From positions 1,074,995 through 1,138,994 of the forward strand of contig JADNRZ010000018.1 in NCBI GenBank assembly GCA_015501605.1: a DNA stretch of 64,000 nt, in the 5' to 3' direction. Source of the DNA: Panaeolus papilionaceus (taxonomy: Eukaryota > Basidiomycota > Agaricomycetes > Agaricales). Positions 25,572-35,006 of the stretch are shown here, in pieces. Positions within the stretch are counted from its first letter, which is position 1; each line of letters opens with the position of its first letter. Under the pieces are notes generated by a model. The model made no database searches. It had not been told where the DNA came from and saw only the letters and a program-made list of their open reading frames with translations. Made by a program: the position numbers and the translations under genes.

Positions 25572-26060
25572 TATTTTCAAGGCTTTACAAAGTAAAGGGA
25601 GGTGTTTCATGCAACAGACAAGCCAAGATTGGGCTCTGGATACTAACTCATACTGCACATCATTCCCTTGCCTTTCCATTCTACCAGCTTATCCCTCAGT
25701 CACACCTTCGCCACTGCTCATCTTTTCACTCATATAATCTCAGAAAAACATCAATGGCAGCCATGCATGGGGTGTTGCATGACACACTCACTGTATGCTG
25801 CATGGTACATGCATAGTACACACACAGTTATGTGTGGCTTTGCGCAGTTTTATAATGACCTTGCATGGTAATGCATGGTCGCATACAGCAGATCCTGGCT
25901 TTGAACAGCATTTTTACCTATGCCCCCATCTATTTGTTATGGAATGTTATAATTTAAATACTGCCATAGTTAGGACCAGGTACACATGCAAATTGATTAA
26001 TACATTTGGACATTATTGGACTTGTTTTGCACAAAATGTGTATTCCAATACATGAGTAGT
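25572..26060. repeat. Helitron 3' flank with repeat copies
   Basis: 25579-25624 is the CpG-depleted mate of 4777-4822. Around 25997-26045 (tttggacattattggacttg) it matches the 14.25-kb and 17.47-kb repeat. Between them, 25790-25880 is rich in 'gcatg/tgcatggta' words. No gene is supported. Confidence 0.6.
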
Positions 26061-26109
26061 AAAATAAATAGCGTATCAGTAATGTGTTTGTACCTGTAAT
26101 GGTAATGTA

Positions 26110-26325
26110 ACTGTAAAGCCTCGGGTGCCGTGCCGCTCTTGGCAGCGGCCTTGAATTCAAGTGAGAGCAAAAACGAACATATTATGTAAGACTTACCACG
26201 ATTAGCCGAACCACTTAAGGCAAGGTTGGTGAGCAAGCTGATAAGAATGCGCATAGACAAGGGAGCATCGAGTAACACATCATTAGTGTCACTCGATCCA
26301 CCATTGGTAGGAGTAGGTTGAGACA
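26110..26325 (-). CDS. Possible 5' fragment of an unknown gene
   Basis: ATG at 26325 opens MSQPTPTNGGSSDTND, then a helical LSMRILISLLTNLALSGSANR ending at a donor (gtaagtc, about 26195-26201). A plausible next piece reads AAAKSGTAPEAL. Nothing further downstream on the minus strand continues it, because the Helitron 3' flank follows. It may be a truncated gene or a chance frame; no family recognised. Confidence 0.3.
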
Positions 26326-26860
26326 TGAAGGAATAAGAGACGGGGTTGAGACAACAATCAAGACGTAGAGCAAGTTGGTTGAGTCGAATGCGGCACTGAG
26401 CCCTTTCCTTATAACAGTTTTTGCAATAAGTCCAATAAGTTCAAGAGTGTCTAAATGAAAAGGGTTTTCTGGAATTATTTGACAGATAGTCGCCGTGATC
26501 CTCATCCGCGCTCCCTGTTCTTTACCCGCTCTACAATTTCTTATCCGCAACATGTTCTCAAAATTCTCGAAGTCGAAAAGCGGGATGTCTCGACTCATTT
26601 TTTCCGCCCCAAGGTCTAGATGTCGTCGATTTTAGGCCCAGAGAAAATAAAGAAAAAGCTTAGAGGATCCAAAATAAGATTTTGTAAAACCTTCTCCCCA
26701 CAATAAACTTCTGTACTCCACAACCCGTGCCCATCACCACACCGTTTCCGCTATTGTGGCCAACGTTGAACTCAATAGACATTGCAAAATTTTGATCCAG
26801 TACGTTCTTATGACTCACTAGGCCCATCACTGCGCAATCCTCATGTACTCTAAACAATAG
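26326..26860. other. Intergenic, promoter side of the eight-exon gene
   Basis: Minus-strand frames (26215-26598, 26660-26857) carry no signature. The region ends with the ATG of the plus-strand gene at 26861. Nothing else was seen. Confidence 0.4.
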
Positions 26861-29800
26861 ATGGGCCGTAAATCATCCTGGGGTGATGAAGAACTTGCCT
26901 TTCTTGAAAAGTATGTGGAAGAATACCTCGACATCAGCAAATCCAAATTGAAGCTCTACGAACCCTTCTGGACGAAGATTCGGCGCGAATTCAACGAGAG
27001 CTTTCCCTTTATCGAAGGCATCTTCCCAGGACGAGAGTCGAAGGACTTGAATACGGAGGAGTTGGAGCAATATGATAAACATCGGGAGACCGTCATCACT
27101 GTGCGCGCTTATTTGTTGATCAAAGCGATGATCACTGATTCCCTTTTGAACAGCGTATTTACAGCTTTTATCGCTGGAAGGCGACAAAAGCCAAGAAACA
27201 GCTTCTGGAAGGTCCAAAACTCAGCAGCAAATTAAAGAAAAATTCAAAGCGAACCTACAAGGCAGTCGAAGTCTACTCGAAGATGTACTTCAAGACGCGC
27301 TTGAAGAAACACTACAAAAAGGAGAAGAGGCGCCTTGGCCTCTCCAACAGGAAGGCGCTTGGTCTCAAAACCAGCATCGCTCGTGAGTTCTTTGCAAAGG
27401 AGGACCCAGAGATCATCGCCAAGGTTACGCAACGCATGGAGAGAGAGAACAACAAACTTCTGGGTATCACAACCTCCGAGCCAACACCTGCTGACTACCA
27501 ATGGTATGTTTCGAATAACCTCTCGATTCCTTGTGAATTTATTTATACCATTTTTATAGTGCGATCGATAACATTCCTGCATATCTCACCGAGGTTTTAA
27601 CCCCCTTGGCGAAAGGAACAGGGTACACATTTTCCGTCTTGATGGGAGGTCCGAAACCCTCCAAGGGTGGGAAGATTGTCACTTCCTGGTGAGTTTCCTT
27701 TTTCATTCATGTTTTGTTCACTAATCATTTCCTTGTCGTTAGTTTCCACAAGCGTGCACCTGGTGTTATTGGAACATTTTCTGAGCATGATGTCAATTTC
27801 GAGGATACCTGTATGAAGCCCTTTGCAAAATATTTGAAAGTTGAAATAGGTACGGTTTCCCTTGACCACTGTCATCAGTCGTCCAACTGATCTCTTTGAA
27901 CAGATCCTGCCGTGTGTGCACGTCGTGCCCTGACTCAGGAGGAAGCTGAAGACTTAGAAGGTGATGATTTCCTCATGTTTTTGTTTCATTTTTTTCGTAT
28001 TCTGACACTTTGACAGATTCTGAACGGTGGACCGACGATGCGAGATCAGAAGAGGACACTGACTCTAGCGACTCCAGTGACTCAGAAGACGAGAACTCTA
28101 CGGAGACCACCAAAGACTTAGGCCTGACTATCACTCACCCCGATCTCCTCTCACTCAATCCAAGCTTTGTGAAGGAACCCAGTCTTCCTCCCTCAGCTGC
28201 CCCTCCTCCTGTGACAACGACTCTTCCCACTTTACCGAACTCGACCTCAGCTTCAGCAGCCTCGCCTACCAGACCAAAGCCCCGCAAAAAGGAGAAGAGA
28301 ACCACTGCGAGACAGATTCTTGCGTCTGTAATTGCTGAGAAGCAATTGAGCGGCAATTCGTTTCCCGCCTCTAACAATACTGCCATTCCACATCACGCCT
28401 CCTTGCCTAATTCTCCCCCTTCTATTCCAGATGGCACTTGTCAACCCAATTCTTCCCCTTCCATTCCAGACAATGCTTCTCAGCCTGACACATCTACTTC
28501 CTACATGCAATCGCCCATTGCAACTCACAATAATCAAACTCCCCACCAACATTTGGGGTTGAACGTCCCCTCAAACACACTGGTCACCACCAGCATCAGT
28601 CCATTGACGCCTTCACGCACGATCAATCGCCCAACCAGTGAATGCCATCCATACAAATTACAATCACTCAGCGATCCTGGCAAACAGCTCACGTATCCCT
28701 CTATAAGCGCGTCACATTCTTCGCTTTCTGCACCTGTTCCAGTATATCTCAACTTTGATGGCCTTCCCGATGATGCGTTTCGGACACCACCCAAAAACAA
28801 TTCCCTCCCTACATCTCATCCAGATATGGACGAACGTTACCCTTTTACGGGTAATTCATCAACACTTGAAAGCTTTCGTAAAGTGGATGACTTGCTTAAA
28901 TCTTGGACATCTCCGAGTCTCTCAGGTTTGGTTTTGTCCCCTGCAGACTTCTCTTCACCTGCTGGTCCGGTGATCTCACTCCAAACTCCGACGAACGCGG
29001 TAGTCCAGCCACCTGCCGATCCCACCGTGCCTCAGATCCATACTCAAGTCAACACAGCTCAAGCCGATGCAGTACCTCAGCCGCCCAACTATCCATCCCC
29101 TTCTCCACCTCCGACTCCGGCTCAAGTCGACGCAGCACCCCAGCCGCCCAACGACCCATCTCCGCCGCAGACCCAGGCTCTCGATGCAGCACCCCAGCCG
29201 CCCAACGATCCGTCTCCTTCTCCACCTTCGACTCTGGCTCAGGTCAACACAGCACCCCAGCCACCCAACGACCCATCTCCACCACAGATCCAGGCTCTCG
29301 ACGCAGCACCCCAGCTACCCAACGATCCGTCTCTTTCTACCTCTCAGACCCAGACTCAGGTCAATACAGCATCCCAGCCACCCAGCAATCCGTCTGCTTC
29401 TCTGCCGCAGACCCAGGCTCTTGATGCAACACCCCAGCCGCCCAACGATCCATCTCCCCCTCAGGCTGCTATAGTTTCCTCGCCCCAAGCTCAAACTAAC
29501 ACAACTTTCTCCCAAATCCCGTCTCCAACTTCGACTACGACGGCAATACCAACCACAGAAGACCGTTCAAAACGGCAGAAGAAGCCATCCACGCGTCATG
29601 AACAAATGGATATGATTGGATCAACACCCCCCCCGCCCCCTCGTCCTGCATCACCCGATCCTCTTTCCGTTTCAGAGTGGGCGACCATTACAAAGGATCA
29701 TATGCTTTCTCAATCCCTCGGGGGTTCCTGGACAGCTGTTGTGACAGCGTGGTTTGAATTGGAGGAAGAGCTCGGCTTTGGTTCATTACCAGGAGTAAAG

Positions 29801-30407
29801 GTATGTTATCTATTGTGTTTTGTATCATGTTTGATATTGAGATTCTCGACTTAGGCAGGTCTTTCGGCCGTTCAACGGCCTTCTGAATGGGTCAAATGGA
29901 CATCCAGGTCCAAAAGCGGACCTGGGCGTATTCTCGATCATCCTCCCTCTATTCAAGATCCCAACGAATTTGGCTTGGCCATCGTCTCATGGTGGAATGC
30001 TCTTCAACCCTCCTTCCGTCAATCTAAATCAGGACTTCCTCTCCCATTATTCACTTCCCCGTCTGACGACCAAGGCACATGGCTCCTACTCTGTCGTGCT
30101 GGTCCCAATGGCTTCGTTTCTATTATCTTGTTGTTGCAGTGGTGGGGTCTTGCCCTTCCTTCGCGTAGTCGCTTCCAAGAGGACTCCACCCAACTCTGGT
30201 CGGATACAATGGCTGATATCATGAGTGTATTGCTCATTTTGAAGAATTGCGCCAGAAACCTTGTCAACACTAAAAAACGAAAGCGATCCAATGGTGAAGC
30301 CGCTTCCTCCAAAAAGTAAGATTGTCGCCTATGTTCCATTATGTTTGTATTGACCGAAATCGTGCAGGGCCCGCATGACTGAGGCACATGTCACAGGCAG
30401 TGAGTGA
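26861..30407 (+). CDS. Eight-exon unknown protein with long Pro-rich low-complexity region
   Basis: Exons read as 26861-27100, 27154-27503, 27560-27688, 27743-27849, 27904-27960, 28017-29800, 29855-30315 and 30368-30407; every junction keeps phase and the stop is TGA. The N-terminus (MGRKSSWGDEELAFLEKYV) looks like a small DNA-binding or interaction domain, and a very Lys/Arg-rich region follows. Next is a conserved globular part (IDNIPAYLTEVLTPLA, FSVLMGGPKPSKGG) and an acidic Ser/Asp/Glu tract (SDSSDSEDEN). About 400 residues of Pro/Ser/Thr repeats come next. The C-terminal module (SWTAVVTAWFELEEELGFG, RPSEWVKWTSR, WWNALQPSFR, WLLLCRAGPNGF) is widespread in Agaricomycete genomes as a repeated gene family. 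I know no biochemical function. No inactivating mutation was seen, so this copy may be expressed. Confidence 0.75.
29040..29480 (+). repeat. In-frame minisatellite inside the Pro-rich exon
   Basis: About ten degenerate units alternate between 'QPPNDPSPP' and 'ALDAAP/QVNTAP' phrases. The unit pair is about 75-90 nt at DNA level and multiples of three, so it keeps frame. Copy number probably varies between strains. Confidence 0.7.
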
Positions 30408-30542
30408 AGGGGGTGACCATGTTCAAGTTCTTCGGAAACGTCATTTTATATCTCGCTTGTCATATCTACTGTCTGTCGTATTATTTCTTGCACAAATACC
30501 ATTCTTGTTTTCTTGATTTAATATTCTTAAGTAGGTTAGGTC

Positions 30543-30960
30543 TTGTAATACTCAATATGATTGCCTGAGACCCGAGAGCGAGTGGGTGTTAAGTGTTGCA
30601 GCACTCAACAACATAACTAGGTGCTACAGACGTTCAGGGTATGTTGGGTGTTGTAATACCTAATGCAACGGCTAGATTCTCCGGCACTTGGGTGCACGTG
30701 TGTGTTAAGTATAGCAAAAACCAACAACTTGTGGCGTTATTATAATACTCAATGTGAATGCTAGAATCCCAAGCGCTTGACTGTGCCGTGTTGAGTATTG
30801 TAATACCGAATACAGCGGCTAGAAGCCCCACCGCTTGCGCGCATATGTGTGTTGAGTATAGCAAAAGGCAATGACGCGTTGTGTGTTGTAACATCCAATA
30901 TGATTGCCAGTAGAAGCGTTGTGTATAGGTTCATTGAGTATTGCAACACTCAACTGGGAC
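30543..30960. repeat. Degenerate tandem repeat with palindromic core
   Basis: At least five copies of ttgtaata(c)c-caat...-gctag (near 30543, 30650, 30742, 30799 and 30886), at spacings of about 57-107 bp. Each is linked to gttgagtat(t/a)g. The core gagtattgtaatac is close to an inverted repeat, so single strands could form hairpins. No gene overlaps it. Confidence 0.65.
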
Positions 30961-31273
30961 TAGTGGGGTGGGCTGTTTGACGAGATGTTACTACTATTGT
31001 ATTCGAGTAACGACAATACAATTGTGAATTGTAATACTCTATTGTAGGAAGGGGGGGAAGGGGGGAAAGGGACACGTGAAGGGATGCTATTGTACCTACA
31101 ATCTATATTGCAATAGATCTGTATTCTTATTATAACAGTTATTGCAAAAGTTCGACCACATCAAGTGTGTACTCCGTACTTCTGTTGTGGCCACTAGGTG
31201 TCTGTGTCTGTGTCTCTATCTGTGTCCTCCCTCGTTTTTCTTGGTTTTCTCCCCCTCCTCATTTTATTCACTT
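30961..31273. other. Intergenic with purine and pyrimidine runs
   Basis: G/A-rich at about 31045-31075 (ggggggaagggggg) and T/C-rich at 31190-31270 (tgtgtctgtgtct, then ccccctcc). No gene is supported. Confidence 0.4.
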
Positions 31274-31982
31274 CTAACAATGTTTGATGCGACGAGCGAT
31301 TTCCTGTTCCTTTTCCGCTTTTGCACATTCCAGAAGGATAGACCTGAGGTCTTCATTTTGGGATTTGATGGAGGGATAAGCTGTTTCAAATAACACATCA
31401 GCAACAACTCTATTGATAGCGCTCTGGATGACACACTTCAAAGGGGGTGGCTGCTTTGTAAGTGAAATAACATGACCATAGTGCTCATGTGGCGTGTAAT
31501 GGGTGGCTTGCGGCCATCCATGGTTGGGGTCTCCATGGTCCAACGTGCCACCTGACTTGTTCCGCTTTGTGGGCTGTTGGGATTCTTGGAATTTCGGGAC
31601 CTAGTGGACAGATGTTCCATTTATGAGCGAAATATAATCAATTTGTTGACTTGGAAGAGATACCCACCTCCTGAAGGCGAGCCTTTGCATGCTTGCTATG
31701 CTATCAACAACGACATGTCAGTAAAATAGACATAGAACCATATGAGAAAATACGACACACCTTCTTTGACACTGCTGCTTTATCTTCAAATTTGATGCTG
31801 ACCTCAGAATCCAAGTCCTCTGACCCAGGCTCTAATTCAGAGCTGGAGGTGTCTGATTCAGATGAAGAGACCAGCCGCTCACCAGTCTCTGATGATACAT
31901 AATAGTCACCAGTGGAGGGTGCTCCTGACACATCAACATGGAAGGAAGGGCCTTGGTTGTTGCTCTCAGACTTATTAGATAC
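31274..31982 (-). pseudogene. 3' half of an unknown gene split by the Ty3/Gypsy insertion
   Basis: On the minus strand, from the target duplication the frame reads VSNKSESNNQGPSFHVDVSG, an acidic Ser-rich tract (SSSESDTSSSELEPGSEDL), VSIKFEDKAAVSKK, a short exon (SKHAKARLQE), then a final exon. The final exon contains GHVISLTKQPPPLKCVIQ, ADVLFETAYP and ECAKAEKEQEIARRI, stop TAG at 31274. It joins without frame change to the 5' half at 40602-41358 if the retroelement and one GATAC copy are removed. The conserved C-terminal block recurs in Agaricomycete unknown proteins (possibly DUF6532-like; uncertain). The insertion destroys the gene in this haplotype. Confidence 0.75.
31978..31982. repeat. 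Left target-site duplication (GATAC) of the Ty3/Gypsy element
   Basis: GATAC directly precedes the 5' LTR and is repeated at 40597-40601 after the 3' LTR. A 5-bp duplication is normal for Ty3/Gypsy integrases. Confidence 0.95.
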
Positions 31983-32555
31983 TGTTACGTCGACTCTTTT
32001 TCTCCTCATCTTTCTTATCTTATCAGGACTACTATCTCTCTTCATCTTATCCTCATGTACTATCATCTCTCTTTGTACTTATATTTCTACTTCCTATCTC
32101 CGTAGCCCCACCTTTTTCTCCTAACCCCGACTCCCACTCCACCTTCATTCCTGCTGTCACTCCACTTCATTTTCCTATCTATGACTCACCTTCTTACTCA
32201 TCTCTCCCACACTTATGACTCATTTCTACTGCGAACCATACTCATGATTCATATATCTCTCACCCTATCTACTTGGCGTTTACACGCACAGCCTTGCTAG
32301 ATATCTATATAAACACCATAGTTTATACCCTTGTTCTTTAGCTAGTTCTTTAACTTCAAATAGAACAACACTTCTATGACAATCGTACTTTCCTCGCTCT
32401 CTTCTAAGACAATACCAGCGTAATGTGTGTACGCAGTGGCATTCTTAGAACGATATCGAACTTATCACACAACTGAACAAACAAACCTTCTTCTGAACCT
32501 GACCCCAATGAGCTCAAAGGCCTTAACTGCAAGCGCCTGTCGAGCTATCATAACA
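31983..32555 (+). repeat. 5' LTR (573 bp)
   Basis: Begins tgttacgtcg and ends tatcataaca. Contains a TATA box at 32306-32313. Pyrimidine-rich U3. Nearly identical to 40024-40596. Confidence 0.97.
32306..32313 (+). promoter_or_regulatory. TATA box of the 5' LTR promoter
   Basis: TATATAAA in the LTR. A start site about 27-34 nt downstream would fall at about 32339-32341, exactly where the sequence complementary to the primer-binding site begins. The same box is present in the 3' LTR at about 40347-40354. Confidence 0.65.
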
Positions 32556-32568
32556 AAAGAACTAGCTA
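32556..32568 (+). promoter_or_regulatory. Primer-binding site, probably self-priming
   Basis: AAAGAACTAGCTA follows the LTR directly. It is the exact reverse complement of LTR positions 32339-32351 (tagctagttcttt), 13 of 13 nt. That LTR segment lies at the predicted 5' end of the transcript. Tf1/sushi-type chromoviruses prime reverse transcription this way, with the mRNA 5' end folded onto the PBS instead of a tRNA. Confidence 0.7.
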
Positions 32569-33509
32569 TCTCCAGTACACTATCTGTTGTTGACGTGATA
32601 GTCCCCACCCCTACTCAAGACGGCTTTTCCACCGAAGAAGACTTTCCAACCGCGATTTGGATCCTCGGCTATCTCTCCGAGCAACACTGGTGGACAAAAA
32701 CTCGCACTCAGAACTGTCCTTAAAGGACCTGAACCGTCAAGCAAGAAAGGCAAAACAAAGGCCACCGAAACCGAACAACCCGAACAAATCCCAGAAGATT
32801 TAGAACCTGATTCGCCCAAAGAAGAGGAACCAGAATTTTATCAAAGTCTTGACAACCCCGATATCCTCACGAACAAGAAACCGAAATTACCCGAACCCCG
32901 AAATTCAGCACCAAAATGGCTGCTCAAATGGCTACCGAAACTACCACCGAAACTACTGTCCAACCTGAAGCCCACATCCAGTCTTGGGACACCCCTGTCC
33001 AAGCCCCGTTCACCGGAGAACCCCGTTACCTCACGGAAGCCCCGTCTCTCTCTGCTTCTCAACTTCCTACTATCGAATCCGCTGTCCGATACTCCTCCGT
33101 CGAAGGAAACACTAGCCTCTTTCAAAACAGAGGACCTTTCGAAGGAGAACCACGCGATTCAGACCAAGGAACCCGAATCATCAGACCAGCACCCTTTGCT
33201 GGGATCGGAATACAAAGAGAGAGATTCGCAGAAGATCCCAACCCTGACCTTCCATGAGGACGACCTCCTTACAGAGAACCAGGTTCTGGAGGCCGATCAG
33301 GAAGAACTCCACCTGACTCCCCAAGATGTGGACCAGGTCCTCCTAGATCCCCAAGTCCGCCCCCTCGCTGAAACTATTCCCCTTCCTCTTCAGGCTATGG
33401 CCGAAACTCAAAGGAACTCAATCTTGGAGCACCAGAGAAATTCACCGGAAACCATACCCGCGCCCAACACTTCCTCACTGATTGCATGTCCTATCTTGTC
33501 ATCAATGAC

Positions 33510-33518
33510 CACATCTAC
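33510..33518. repeat. 9-bp target-site duplication of the fold-back element (left)
   Basis: CACATCTAC, repeated exactly at 34225-34233. Flanking bases differ on both sides, so the duplication is 9 bp. Confidence 0.85.
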
Positions 33519-34224
33519 CTGAACTTCTCAGTCCCCCTGGAGTACCATAGGGACTCCCTAGGGACTCTCCGGACTCCCTACGGACTTTTTACATATATTA
33601 CCTAATTTTGATGTTTTGATAGGTTTCAGACAAATCCATATGCAGAGTCCCTAGGGAGTCCCTACGGACTCTGTAGGGACTCCCTAGGGACTCTGATGGA
33701 CTCCATCGGGACTCCACAGGGACTCCAGGCAAATTGGATAATGCAAATGCAGATGACTCTGATGTAGATAATAATTAGTCATTACAATATATGGACAATT
33801 GTACTCACAGTATTTCCCATAATCGCCTTGTATTACTGCTGGAGTCCCAGGGAGTCCCTAGGGAGTCTGCACAGAGTCCGTAGGGACTCCCTAGGGACTC
33901 TGCATATGGATTTGTCTGAAACCTATCAAAACATCAAAATTAGGTAATATATGTAAAAAGTCCGTAGGGAGTCCGGAGAGTCCCTAGGGAGTCCCTTGGG
34001 ACTCAAGTGACTCCAGCACATATATTACAAATTTCTCATAATACAAGGTAATTTTGCCTTGTTTTTTTGTTTGTTTGCACTGTCCTTGTATGCTGGTGTT
34101 GCAGTTGAGGGTGTCCACAGTTGTGTTAGGTGACAATGCTGTGTTTTTGGCAGAGAGTCCCTAGGGAGTCCCTAGGGAGTCCATACGGAGTCCGTACGGT
34201 ACTCAGGGGGGACTGACAAGTACT
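33519..34224. mobile_element. 706-bp fold-back (MITE-like) element inside gag
   Basis: Flanked by the 9-bp duplication CACATCTAC. Its ends are imperfect inverted repeats (left tctcagtccccctgg-agtacc, right complement tgtcagtcccccctgagtacc). Inside, 33549-33674 and 33871-33996 are perfect 126-bp inverted arms around a 196-bp loop. Both arms are rich in the near-palindrome gagtccctagggac, which also recurs in the loop and near the right end. No coding capacity. A 9-bp duplication suggests mobilisation by a Mutator-type transposase, but the termini match no family I know. Excising it and one duplicate restores the gag frame. Confidence 0.88.
33549..33996. repeat. Perfect 126-bp inverted repeat (arms 33549-33674 and 33871-33996)
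   Basis: Compared base by base: the reverse complement of the right arm equals the left arm over all 126 positions, and pairing fails at the next base on each side. Such a structure would form a long hairpin in single-stranded DNA or RNA. Confidence 0.9.
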
Positions 34225-35006
34225 CACATCTACGATACCGACAACAAGAAGATCGCCTTCGTTCTCTCTCACTTCGCCGAAGGAGAGAAAGGAGACCGGG
34301 AAGCATTGGAATGGAAGAGATGTTTCCTCAACCAGAAATTCAAGGAATCTGTCGACAATAACCGTCCCGTTTCCTACAGGACATACAAAGATTTCCTCGA
34401 ACACCTCAAACAGGAATTTGCTCCACAACTCGAGAAGAAGCATGCAAGGAAGGCACTCAAAGACGTTAAACAAGAAGGAACAGTCGAAGCCCACAACACT
34501 GCCTTCAAGAATGCTATGTTTACCGCAGGATACACCTTCCCCAGGACCAGACCAGGACAAGAAGTAGGAGAAGCCGAAGATCTGCTGATTGGACTTTACA
34601 CTGAGTCCCTGAAGAAACTGATTGTCAACAAACTTACCACTGAGAAAGATGCACCAAAGACTCTGCCCGAGTGGATGGACCAAGCAGCCGAAGCCGACAC
34701 CTTATGGAGAGAAACCTTCCCTTTTCTTGACAAGAAACCCGCCAAATGTTTCACCTCTAACCAGATGGGGTTCAGATTCACCAAACAGATCAACCTCACC
34801 GAAGTCGAACGCGCCGACCACATGAAGAGTGGTGCTTGTTTCCGTTGCCACCAAACCAGCCACATCTCCAAGTTTTGTCCCAATCGCGATACCAGGAAAC
34901 CGAACCAGAACCGGAATGCACCAAACTGCTACAACGACCTGACTAGAAACCCAAAAGACTTCGCCAAACACATCCGTGCCTTTTATCAAGATCTCAACGA
35001 AGAAGA

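Larger units (their letters stand above)
16701..26060 (+). mobile_element. Helitron (rolling-circle transposon), near-autonomous copy; ends not resolved
   Basis: Defined by one continuous plus-strand Rep-helicase frame (16701-25571) broken by a single TGA, and by copies of the same short repeat in its 5' (17.1-17.8 kb) and 3' (25.9-26.05 kb) flanks. The region is visibly AT-rich and CpG-poor compared with both neighbours. Helitrons normally start with TC and end with a hairpin plus CTRR and make no target duplication. I could not fix either end by eye, so the limits given are the coding and repeat limits. Confidence 0.8.

Noticed and set aside
26110..26325. Helitron capture of the small MSQPTPT gene
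   Set aside because: The Helitron 3' end could not be placed, so whether the fragment is inside or outside the element is unknown.
32427..32723. LTR-derived frame starting MYAVAFLERYRTYHT, also at 40468
   Set aside because: It lies in the LTR and leader, is present in both LTRs with different continuations, and has no protein signature.
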